A DNA stretch of 64,000 nt from Vandiemenella viatica (lineage: Eukaryota > Arthropoda > Insecta > Orthoptera > Morabidae): NCBI GenBank assembly GCA_031002005.1, contig JARYHS010008074.1, positions 177,406,494 through 177,470,493 of the forward strand. Reading direction: 5' to 3'. The position numbers and the translations under genes were made by a program. The number at the start of each line of letters is the position of its first letter. Within the stretch, counting starts at the first letter, position 1. Below, one piece after another: positions 45,943 to 56,220 of the stretch. The notes beneath the pieces are model-generated. The model saw only the letters and a program-made list of their open reading frames with translations, searched no databases and was not told the DNA's origin.

Positions 45943-47286
45943 TTGCACACAACGCAAACGACGACCGGGCCTGCCCACGGACTTGACTCCCGCGCAACTA
46001 AGCGGTGCACCTCACCGCTCCTCGGTGGTAAAGCAAAGATGTCGAGGAGTGAGAAGAGAACCAGCCATAGAAAAATCAGCATACCTGTGTCGCAGCTCAC
46101 CACGACCAGCAAAGACAAAAAGGCGGGAAAGAAGAAAATCATCGGTGCCTTCAGTTTCCCACAACCATCCGCCACTTTCCATTCTCGCGGAACACCCACG
46201 AACAAAAACCGAAATACAAGCTCAGCCGGAGATAAACCTGACAGCGAAAGGTTCACGCAGGCGCGTCGCACCAGCAAGCCTCCGCCGAATCTAGACCCCG
46301 GCAGAATAGAACTCAGAAACTGGTATTACGAGCTGTACCAGGAAGGACCGGAGCAGCAGCAGCAACCACAGGAGCCGCAGCAGCAGTCGCAGCAACAGCA
46401 GCAGCAATTACAACAATCTCAGCAATCAGAGCACCTGATTCCTCTAATTGTGGTACAATTCCAAGACAGTTATAAGGAACTCTACCAAATGATCAAAGGC
46501 ATTCTGGAAAATCAACCCTTCCAAGTCAAGTCCGCCGGAGGTGACAAGATCAAGCTAACCTTGAGTTCGTTCGACCACTACCTTAAGGTGACCGCAGCGT
46601 TGCAGAGGAGGGGAACACCCTATTATACCTTCCCTTCTGCTTCAGAGTAGATACTGAAGGTCGTCCTCCGTGGGATGCCCTCAACATTACGAACTGATGA
46701 CATCAAGGAAGAGCTTGAAGATCTCTGACTTGACATACGCACAGTGGCCCAACTGAAGAGACCTAGCACTACAGACAATATGCCACTCTTTTTGGAGGTC
46801 ATGCCTGACAGGCCCCAAAATAAAAAAAAATCTTTCACCTGAATCCCTTATGTCACTGTGCATCTCAGTTGAAAAACTGAGATCCTCCAATGGACCAGAT
46901 CAATGTTTCAATTGCCAGGCTCTAGGACTTGTCGCCCGCCACTGCAACATGCCCTCAGTGTGTGTCAATTGTGCTGGAGCACATTTATCAAATGACTGCA
47001 CTCTAAAAACGGGAAGGGCAGTCCCAAATGTGCAAACTGCGATGGTCACCATATGGCCAGCTATAAAGGCTGCATGGCTATCAAACGGGCAAGGGACCGG
47101 CAGCAAGGAATAACCTCTGTTCAATCCTCAAGAGAGAACAAGAAGACAGAGGGCACAGCAGCAGAACAACCATTCGCCGCAGACCATTCCAGTCGACAGC
47201 AAGAGTGCAAGAATAAGCCCCCACATAAACAGAATAAAAAGAGACCTCAAAAAGCAGGCAAAGGACTGCAAAAAGGGAATAAGTAG
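45943..47286 (+). pseudogene. Jockey-type ORF1 (Gag-like) with internal stops
   Basis: A basic, Ser/Thr-rich N-terminus is followed by a glutamine-rich segment (about 46350-46430), then VQFQDSYKELYQMIKGILEN and LTLSSFDHYLKVTAALQRRG, the nucleic-acid-binding fold. A TAG at 46648-46650 is followed in frame by ILKVVLRGMPSTLRTDDIKE (PRE_C2HC domain) and, after more shifts, by zinc knuckles CFNCQALGLVARHC and CVNCAGAHLSNDC. The protein would coat the element RNA. At least three disabling changes are visible. The poly-Q tract is unusual for these proteins. Confidence 0.82.
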
Positions 47287-47607
47287 AGCACGGCTCAACA
47301 GTCGACAAATCACTCGGTGTCCACCTCATATGCCGAAAAGACATCTGGGAAAACACCACCAAAAGGAACCAAGCCAACGGTAGCAGAGAAGGCAATCTCT
47401 CATGAAACCTGCCAGCAATGCCAACACTCGCCCATACCCCAATCAGCAAATAACAGCGGCACGATGGACCAACTATTAAACATGGTATGCAGCCTACTGA
47501 ACGTGTTAACGTCTCTCCTCGCCAAGTTTGATCAGCTCACTGCGGATGTCAAATCCGCAATTAAGACGGTTCCAGCAGCCGAACAGCCAATGAAATCCCT
47601 GACTCAC

Positions 47608-50163
47608 GATGGATAGGACGCACATTCAGTGTTTGTCTTTGTGCATCCACCAACAACTGGGAGAGTTCAGGCAGTTTCTGCGTTATGAAGACATAGATAG
47701 CTGCAGGAAGTGGTGTGGCAATATATATAAAACGCGGTATCCCTCATCATGAGATACTGTCGCCACAGACTAACCAGTTAGAAATTAGGACCATCGAAGT
47801 GAAGACTATAACCGGGCCGGTCACGGTAGTATCAGCACACAGACCACCACGGAGGCAGCCAATAGAAGAGGAATTCGATCGTCTCCTCTCTATCCGAGGC
47901 AAACTGATCATCGGAGGAGATCTAAATTCTGTACATCCCGAATGGAACTCGAGAATAACAAACCCGGCGGGAAAGATGCTCCACAGGCTAGCAGTCAGAC
48001 GCAACTTGCGTTGCAAATCTGTGGACCGGAGGAACCAGCACACTAACCCTGGAATGGCAACCGCCCAGACGTTCTGGACATTGTGATCACGCGGGGAATC
48101 GCAGGATTCATCACTGTGCACACAATGAACAGACTATCGTCTGACCACTCCCCAGTCTTGATAGACATAGATGTAGGTTCCTGGAGGCCAGGAACTACCA
48201 ATCAGAATGACTATAACAGGAGAAACTGGGATAATTTCCTTGAAGAGGTCACGGAATCTCTTCACCGTCTAAGGCCCCTAGACACGAGACAAATAGAGAA
48301 CGCAATCAAACAGGTCTCCAAAACAATCGTCGAAGCGGCTAGGCTAACAGAGCCATGCCTCCTGCAACGGAAAGATCCAGGTCTCGCCAACTGCCGACGC
48401 ACCTGTTAGCACAGAAAAGATATAAAAATAGGGTGGCTAAGGAATGGCGTTTAACCAGACGTCCTGAAACAAGGCGACTACTAAACCAACTCACACGCGA
48501 GCTGAAAGCGGCACTCGTAGAGCACAGAAACCGTGAGTGGTTGTCACATTTGGCCTCCCTAGACGTAAACGACGGAAACCTCTGGCTAGAGACCCGACGT
48601 TTCACAAACTGACGTACCAGACTGCCTCCACTACATGGCGAAAGGGGCCTAGTGTTTAATGACACAGACAAGGCCAACGCTTTAGCGGATCACTTCGAGA
48701 AGCAGTTCAGACCTACCCAAGACTATGATGACGAAGAATCCGCAGATATCCGAAGATTAGCCCGATTTCTAGCAGCTGAGGATGATAACTACATGAGAGA
48801 AGAAATTAACTCTGATGAAGTTCATTTTGAGCAGACTACACCCCAGGAAAGCCCCGGGTATCGACAATAAAAGTAACCACCTGCTGAAGAACCTACCACA
48901 ACAGGCCATCGAACACCACACGGAAAATTTTCAATACAATTCTATGCAGCCAGCACTAACCAAGATGCGGGAAGCAGGCTACCGTTGTTGCTGTGCCGAA
49001 ACCAGGGAAGAATAGAACATTCCCTCAGAACTGCTGGCCCATCAGCCTGCTCCCATCAATTAGCAAAATATTTGAGAGTGTGTTGCTTAAGCGATTGGAA
49101 GCAGACATACCGAATGAACTGGAATTCCAGTTTGGGTTCCAAAAAAGACACTCTGCAACCCAACAGATTATGAGGATAGTTGAACGTGCCACAACTACCT
49201 TCAATTATCGGCGAAACTGTCCGCTAGTATTGCTCGACGTCGCAAGAGACTTCTACTCCGCCTGGCATAATGGTTTGCTCTACAAACTTTACAACCAAGG
49301 ATTCCCCGGCCCTTATGTAAAGCTGATCAGGAGCTATATATCAGAAAGATCATTCCGGCTGAGGGTTGGCAATGATATGTCAACCCGCCACCCAATAATC
49401 GCCGGAGTACCGCAAGGTTCGATCCTGGGACCGGTATTGTATAATCTCTTTACCGCTGATTTACCAGCCCCAGCTACAGTACGCACCGCCCTATATGCAG
49501 ACGACACTGCATTCTTCACTGCACATAGAAATATAGCTGCTGCTATATGAAGATTACAAGAGGTCCTCCGACAGACCGAAGCCTAGGCGAGGCGTTGGAG
49601 AATAACCCTGAACACAACAAAGACACAAGCAATTATGCTGACCATTCGCCTGGGGAAGCGTCGCTGCCGGCAAAATCGTACCCCTACATTACAAATAAAT
49701 GGTGAAGACATCGAGTGGACGAACACAGCTAAATACCTCTGCGTGATCCTGGACTCCCGTCTGACCTGGACACTTCACATTGAGGAGACACGACATAGAG
49801 TTGCAGCTAGGCTACTACTCAACCGGGATAGCACATTGTCTGCCAGCACCGGCGTCAATATTTACTGCAGCCTAATATGCATGCCCTGTGTGGGGGTACG
49901 CATTCAAGACCCAACTATATCGTCTGCAGACATTGTAGAACCGAGCGCTTCGGCGTGCCCTTCACGTGCCTGTCCGATTCCCTACAGCTGCCCTGCACGA
50001 TGCCGCAGGAATCCCGACTATAAAACCAAGAATTATTAATATTACCAAATCCTTTTACAGGAAAACTCGACAATCAGCAAATCCATTAATTGCCAGTATA
50101 GGGCAATACTATACTACCTTTGATAAGTTCAAGAGACCACTGTCAATACTGACAAACATATGA
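47608..50163 (+). pseudogene. Jockey-type ORF2 (endonuclease and reverse transcriptase), decayed
   Basis: The start MDRTHIQCLS (47608) and the fragment LGEFRQFLRYEDID are followed by a gap of about 40 expected codons, then GVAIYIKRGIPHHEIL, GDLNSVHPEWNSRITNPAG and LSSDHSPVLIDI, the APE-type endonuclease catalytic blocks. The RT follows: NCWPISLLPSISKIFESVLL, FQFGFQKRHSATQQIMRIV, LVLLDVARDFYSAWHNGLLY, AGVPQGSILGPVLYNLF and LYADDTAFF (YADD active site). The tail has WTNTAKYLCVILDSRLTW and NPLIASIGQYYTTFDK. Stops at about 48610, 49548 and 49585 and several frameshifts disable it. Confidence 0.85.
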
Positions 50164-50312
50164 AAAAGAGCAGGAGCAAAATAATGACAAACCAAACGAA
50201 AAGAAACTAATCCAACAAGATTGAAGGAAATGTCAATAGACAAAGCCTTCCAAATATCTGATACAAAATAACAGCAGAAAATGCTCCCGGCCGCGCTACC
50301 GGCAGCAGTCAT

Positions 50313-50579
50313 TTGACAATGGCGGCAGAGTTGGTGATCGCCGAAACGTCGTGGTTAAACAATGGACTAGCTCGGCTAGTTATCGGAGAAAATTTTATTC
50401 ATTTACAACGCCGAGAAAATCTCCAATCTTATATAGGAGAAAATATTTACAGGGGTGATTTGGTGGATTATGTTGAAATCTCCATTACTGTCATACCAGA
50501 ACTAATCAAACAGCAAGAAATTCGGCTTTTACTCTTTGATAAGATAACTAGGAAAGCAGTTCTGTCAGATGGTTTGTAA
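50313..50579 (+). other. Unassigned 88-codon ORF, possible first exon
   Basis: ATG in a good start context (gacaATGG) opens a frame reading MAAELVIAETSWLNNGL and RGDLVDYVEISITVIPELIK. The frame ends shortly after GGTTTGTAAAC, which could be a splice donor. The composition looks protein-like and it lies only 7 bp past the putative Jockey target duplication. I do not recognise the protein. It could be a host exon or a hidden transposon part. Confidence 0.35.
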
Positions 50580-50799
50580 ACAGAAATAATTAAAATGGGA
50601 TCAAAATATTTCAATATTTTCTACGTACAAATAACCGTCGTATGAACAAAAGTTGTTTTAACAGGAATCTAGGAAATCGCGGTGGAGAAGTGACTAGCAT
50701 GTCGCTAGTCTATTTCCCGTCTAAAGAATCTGCTTTTTGCATCTGTTGTCATTCCACAGTTTGATTATCTGTCTTAATTAGAGCACAAAGATGGATTTA

Positions 50800-52365
50800 A
50801 AAAGTACATGAAAGGCTCACTTCCCATGAAAATTCGAAGAATAATAGTGAGTGCTTCACCCAGTGGAAAGAAATAGAAAGAAATGTTGCAGCAAACAAAG
50901 GGATTATTGAAGTTGAACTCCAAACCCATGTCAAGACAGAAAAAAACAAGTGGCATAATGCACCAAATTACTAACCACTCAAAATTTTGCATTACGAGGT
51001 TATAGAGAGTCATTTAGTACATGCGATGGATCAGAATCCGATATAAAGCTTTTGGTCATGTTTAACCCGTTCATGAATAACTATCTTGCTCAAGTTAAAT
51101 ATCGTCCTGGAACCACATCTTACTTTTTACCTCGCGTTTAAAATTAATTAATTCATCTGAAGGCGACCAGTGTTCGTCAAAGTTTATCATGAAACATTCG
51201 TAAATGAAAATATGGTTTCATGTTTGCTCTACGCCTGACCATGCACATCGTGAGCAGATATCAGACTAGTAAGATACATAGAAGTTGATGATTGGGCTTT
51301 AGAGCGTCTTTTCTCGGATCATTCAGGTGAATCAAAAGGATGCTGAAAGCTTAGTTGGTGAAATCCTTAAACAGCTTGAGAAAGGGGATGTGGGTGTATA
51401 GGATTGTCTTTCAAACACTGCTGTGATGGCTGGGCACCGAAATTGAGTTCATAAAAGAATAGGCGAAAATAATAATCTGGCGATATTTGTGAATTGAGGT
51501 AATCGTTTATTCAAATTGGTTGACGTACTTACAGCGAAGCAGGATATTATAATAGTTACGTTTTTCTGAACTATTGAAGCTATTTGTGTATTCTTTCCTT
51601 GTTCCACTCTGCTCTGGGTAATATACATGAACTCCTTGCCTGTGGTTGTAAAATCAGAGTCTGAAAGTTGGAGTGCAATGATGGAAGCAGTTAAGCCAGT
51701 TAACAAATATATTAACGATATGCTGAAAGTTCTCCAAGGCATGACAGACGATGGCAAGCAAACTAGTGGAACAAGAAGTGAGGCATGATATCTATCTCCA
51801 GGATCCTAGCTTGAATTTTCATGACGCTGTCTTAGATATAAAAGCCTACGAGCCCATTTTACTTATAAAATAGAGATTGAAGGATGCTAGATTTACTGCT
51901 AAGGAAGGAACAGAACGAGTTTTTAAGGGATGGCTGGATTGTATTTTGTGTGAAATGAGGGAAAAACTCAACTGTCAGAATGAAAACGACGCCAGATTTG
52001 GATTTCACCGAGTGTGTTACAGCCCTGACGATTACGACCAATTAAAAGGAAATTTAAAGAATTTTAAGATTTCTGTGGTTAAATAGTTATATGAAGAAAT
52101 ATTGGGTGTTCGAATGGTAATATCCACAAAAAAGTAAACATAAAAAGACCTGAAGAGCTTCTTGAATTCATAGTTCAGTATGGAGATGAGAGCGTTTTTT
52201 CGAATTTGCGCATTTCACTTCAGATAATGCTTACGATTGCAATACAGATCCCAAGTTGGGAGCGATCTTTCAGTAAGCAAAAACTAATACTTTCGTATTT
52301 GAGGGCTACAATGGGACGAGAAAGGTTACACGACCTAGCTTTGCTCAGTGTAGAGCGAGACTAAA
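50800..52365 (+). pseudogene. hAT transposase (ZMYM/TTF-finger type), broken
   Basis: Successive shifted frames give ECFTQWKEIERNVAANKGII and EVELQTHVKTEKNKWH (TTF-finger end), NTAVMAGHR (first Asp block, D lost), SESWSAMMEAVKPVNKYIND (RWSAR-like block), and the C-terminal RPEELLEFIVQYGDESVFSN then PSWERSFSKQKLILSYLRAT and RLHDLALLSVERD. Order and motifs are those of hAT transposases and resemble the minus-strand one at 41010-44060. It has many frameshifts; element ends were not resolved. Confidence 0.82.
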
Positions 52366-53157
52366 CAGAAGAAACAGCTTTATAAATTTTTATTAATCTA
52401 TTTGCATCGTACAAGGCAAGGAAGGTGCAAATTTAAGTTAGAGACAATTAAATAATTTTATTCTAAAACAGAAGATAAAAGTGTTGTGTAAGATTTATGA
52501 TTGTTTCAGATAGTGTATCTGTTTGTTTTATATTTAGATAATTTACGAATGGGTGCAACTTCGATGATTGCCCTAGGCGCCATTTCCGATTGGTACGTCC
52601 TTGCGGTGGATGCCACAGTAACCATCGTATTGAAATTCCTTTCTGTTTATTTGTTTGCTTGTGTATTCCTTGCATCATTTCACGGACTAAGTTACTGTAG
52701 TGTCAATAGATTTACTGATCTTTCAGAATTATTAAAGTGAGTCAATAGTATAATGCTAGGTACGTGGTCAGCCGAGTATGGCTTGATATTAATTTTAATA
52801 AACTTTTAGGCAATTCAATCATAATTTAATACCTGTTCCAACACTATTTTGAGAAAAAGACGTGGGCTCTCCTAGGGTAAGAACATATTAATATACTTAT
52901 TCTCTTTACTTTATAAGATACCACATACAGCATACCACGCATAAAAACTTACGTTTTAAACTCCATGCCAACAAACTCAAAAGTTTTGAACTGAGCTATG
53001 TGTTCCGCAATAGCAAATGATTCCAACATCTGATGCTAATTGAAGAAATTCGTGAAATAGACATAATATTTTAATGTCGATAAAGTTGTAGGAGAACTCC
53101 TCAGATAGGCGAGAAGGAATATCCCGAGTAGGGATGCAATAATTGAAGGACAATCAC
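52366..53157. other. Unassigned spacer
   Basis: Contains a 79-codon hydrophobic frame (52501-52740) without known motifs. Nothing else was recognised. Confidence 0.35.
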
Positions 53158-53945
53158 TGGCGAGCTGTTATTGTAGAAATAATACCCTACTTTCGCAAAA
53201 GCATTGGTTACAAGTACATATTGATGGTTGATGCATATTCAAAGTTCGAATGGGCTCTAACGTTCAAGAAACAGATATAATGCGAAAGAAGTAAATAGGT
53301 GGTAAGTAAATTACCAACGGAGCTTTCGCATCATCGTAATTAAAATAAGATAAATTAAATACCGGCAGCCGGCTGTCCGGATCGAAGAGTATACTAAGAC
53401 GTGATTGTGGACCTCAAGATTGACGGACTGAAAACGGAAAACAATTTTGCATTTCAACGTTTAGGATGATGCAATCGTACCAATCACTTTTCAACATTTA
53501 CTCCTCTGAAAGTTACACGAGGCTATAAAGAATGCAAAGTGGTGAGAATATAGTAGAAGGGGTATTACATCACTGGATTGCATTAATGTCTAATTACAAT
53601 ACAAAGTGGCATACCACTACCAAGATGGCACAGTGTGACGTTAAAGATTTCTCGTTACTTTCAATCCTCTGTAGTGGAATTAAGACTACCACTCCAGCAA
53701 AATTTTAAGTTGGTGAGCATATTACAATCTGCAGATTTACGTAACAGTTTGTGAGAAACTACCGCTAAACTGATCAATAGAAATGTTTATCACCGTACAA
53801 GTGAAATGACAACTCCACAAATCATGTAACTTATTTACCAAAAGTTATCAGCGTAATGATATTGGAGGAAGATTTTACCTGCAAGAGTAAAAATTATCAA
53901 AACATACAAGTGTATGTCTACTTGCAAGCGTGCTGCAAACAAAGG
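53158..53945 (+). pseudogene. Polinton/Maverick-like integrase remnant
   Basis: One frame reads IIPYFRKSIGYKYILMV then DAYSKFEWALTFKKQ, the first Asp block of the retroviral-type integrase core found in Polintons and in the F54H12.3-like transposon proteins. Later shifted pieces read NHFSTFTPLKVTRGYKE, SNYNTKWHTTTKMAQCDVKD and SYQRNDIGGRFYLQE, matching core and C-terminal blocks of the same family. No polymerase, capsid-type or other Polinton gene was seen nearby, so only a fragment remains. Confidence 0.65.
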
Positions 53946-54008
53946 ATGTATATAGACGATAAAAATTTAATCAAATTATAAAAAAATGACTTTTTTAATT
54001 AAATAATG

Positions 54009-54490
54009 CTAGACGACCCATGCGAAAATTTCGCGGATAAAATACGATGAATAGTGAGGTTGAATTCTTGTAATATAATGGAAAGTAGAACCGCACTTTT
54101 ATATCAAATATATATTTGTTTAGTATAATAGGTACGTATCAAAATACGTACTTACAACATATTACAAAACAGATAATAAAATTTAAAACACACTGTATGT
54201 ACGACAAACTGTCACTGACCTTAACAGAATACAACTAATTTACTAACCTGAAGAAAATGCACACAGCATATCAACATCTCTGTGATAATGTGCTGCTGTG
54301 TGAATCAAATGTTTACACTGGAACTGTATAGCAAAGCAGAAATGTTTCCATAAGAGAAAAAAATACCCGAGAAGCTACTTATTGTATAATAAACAGTTTA
54401 TTGACATCTCTGTGATATCTGCTGCTGCAATCTATACTTCACTATGAACTGTCTCATACGCGCCACCTCTTTAAGCATCAAATTCTGAAA
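54009..54490 (-). mobile_element. Putative non-autonomous Helitron 3' module (second copy)
   Basis: Reverse complement of 35811-36219, ending in CTAG at 54012-54009 after the near-palindrome GCGAAATTTTCGC-like hairpin. The following base is C rather than T, unlike a canonical Helitron target. Confidence 0.55.
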
Positions 54491-54504
54491 AATTCTTTCT
54501 TAAC

Positions 54505-56220
54505 TTATGATTTTACCTAATTGGAGACCTTATTCTTTGAAACGATCTGTCATTTATCAATTTCGGCTAGGGATCGAAGTAGATAAATGGCCCGCAATAA
54601 AAAAAGTTGATGAAATAATATTGATACTTTTGCCCTTTAAGGGTCGAATTCAAAAAAATTCCTTTTATAAAATATTGCGTGGCGAAAGCGGACACCTTGG
54701 TCTTTAAAAAGATCAATTTTTGTCGATTTTGGTTAGGCATCAAGAGAGGTAAAAAAAACTTTTTAAAATGATGATATTTTTGCCCCTTAAGGGTTGAAAT
54801 TGGAGAAAGTTCTTTCTTAAAATATGACGTGACCAAAGCGGATACTTTAATCTTTAAAACGATACCCGGTTAGGTATGAAGGGAGATACAGAAAAATGCG
54901 TTATAGAAATATTAATATTTTTGCCCTTTAAGGGTCGAATTTTGACAAATTCATTTATTAAAATATGGTGTAACGTAACCGAAGATCTTACGAAGACCTC
55001 AGTCCTTAAAATGATACCTCGTTTATCAATTTTGTATAATTATCAAGGGAGATAAATAACTCGAGACACAAAAAACGCATTTTAGAAATACTGATATTTT
55101 TGCCCTTGAAGGATTAAATTTAGAAAAAAGATCCATTCTTAAAATATGATGTGACCACAGTGGACACCTTAATTTTTAGAATGATTCCTAAGTTACCTAT
55201 TTTGGTTAAATGGCTCGTGACATTAAAATGACTTTTTCCCTTTTAGGGTTTAATTCTAAAAAAAATCTTTCTTAATATATGATTTCACCAAAGCGGAGAC
55301 ATTACTCTTCATAACGCTATTTCATTTATCGATTTCGGTTAGGTGCCCAGGGAGATAAATGGCTGGATACACAAAAAAAACGCATTTTAGAAATACTGAT
55401 ATTTTGCCCTTTAAGGGTTCAATTCAGAAAATTCCTTTCTTAAAATATAATGTTACCACAGCGAAGAATTTAATCTTTAATATGATACCTCATTTATCTA
55501 TATCGGTTAGATATCAAGGGAGATAAACGGCTCGTGACACAAAAACGAGTGGTAGAAATATTAATACTACTTTTGCCGTTTATGGATCGAATTCCGAAAA
55601 ATCCCTTTTTTAAAAAATGATTTGACCAAAATGGAAACCATAATACCTCATTTCTCGATTTCGGTTAGATATCAAGGAAGATAAATAGCTCGTGACCAAA
55701 AAAATATGTTATGGAAATAATGGTAATTTTGCCCTTTAAGGGTCGAATTCTGAAAAAAATCATTTCTTAAAATATTATGCGGCCATGGCAGAGACCTTAA
55801 TCTTTAAAATTATACCTTGTTTATCTATATCTGTTAATTATGAAGGGTGATAAATGGGTCGTGACACAAAAACGCGTTGCAGAAAAATTAATACTTTTGC
55901 CCTTTAAGGGTTGAATTCCAATAAATAATATATGATGTCACCAAAGTGGAGATTTTAATCTTTAAAATGATACTTCATTACACGATTTCAATTAGGTATC
56001 CAGAGAGATAAATGTCTCGTAATACAAAAAACAGCATTTTAGAAATATTAACATTTTTGCCAGATAAGGATTGAATTTCGAAAAATTCCTTTCTTAAAAT
56101 ATAATGAGACGAAAGTTGAGACCATAAGGTTTAAAATGATACCTCATTCATTGATTTTGGTTAAGTAGGAAGGGGGATAATGGCTTGTGACATAAAAGCA
56201 CCTTATAGAAATAATATATA
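54505..56220 (-). repeat. Tandem array, ~170-bp units (about ten), reverse orientation
   Basis: The phrase tttgccctttaagggtcgaatt recurs about every 165-185 bp with ccaaagcggagac, aaaatgatacctcatttatc and ggttaggtatcaagggagataaa. Same family as 19995-20855 and 35192-35810; longest of the three arrays. Confidence 0.88.

Larger units (their letters stand above)
45716..50295 (+). mobile_element. Near full-length but decayed Jockey-type non-LTR retrotransposon
   Basis: ORF1 and ORF2 remains follow each other over 4.6 kb. The 11-bp word CTACCGGCAGC occurs at 45705-45715 and 50296-50306 and may be the target duplication. The 3' end (gcagaaaatgct then cccggccgc) matches the 3' end of the second family copy at 62915-64000. 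Confidence 0.75.

Noticed and set aside
45924..46277. Minus-strand 117-codon frame opposite the Jockey ORF1
   Set aside because: Antisense shadow in a GC-rich coding stretch; hydrophobic, with no motif.
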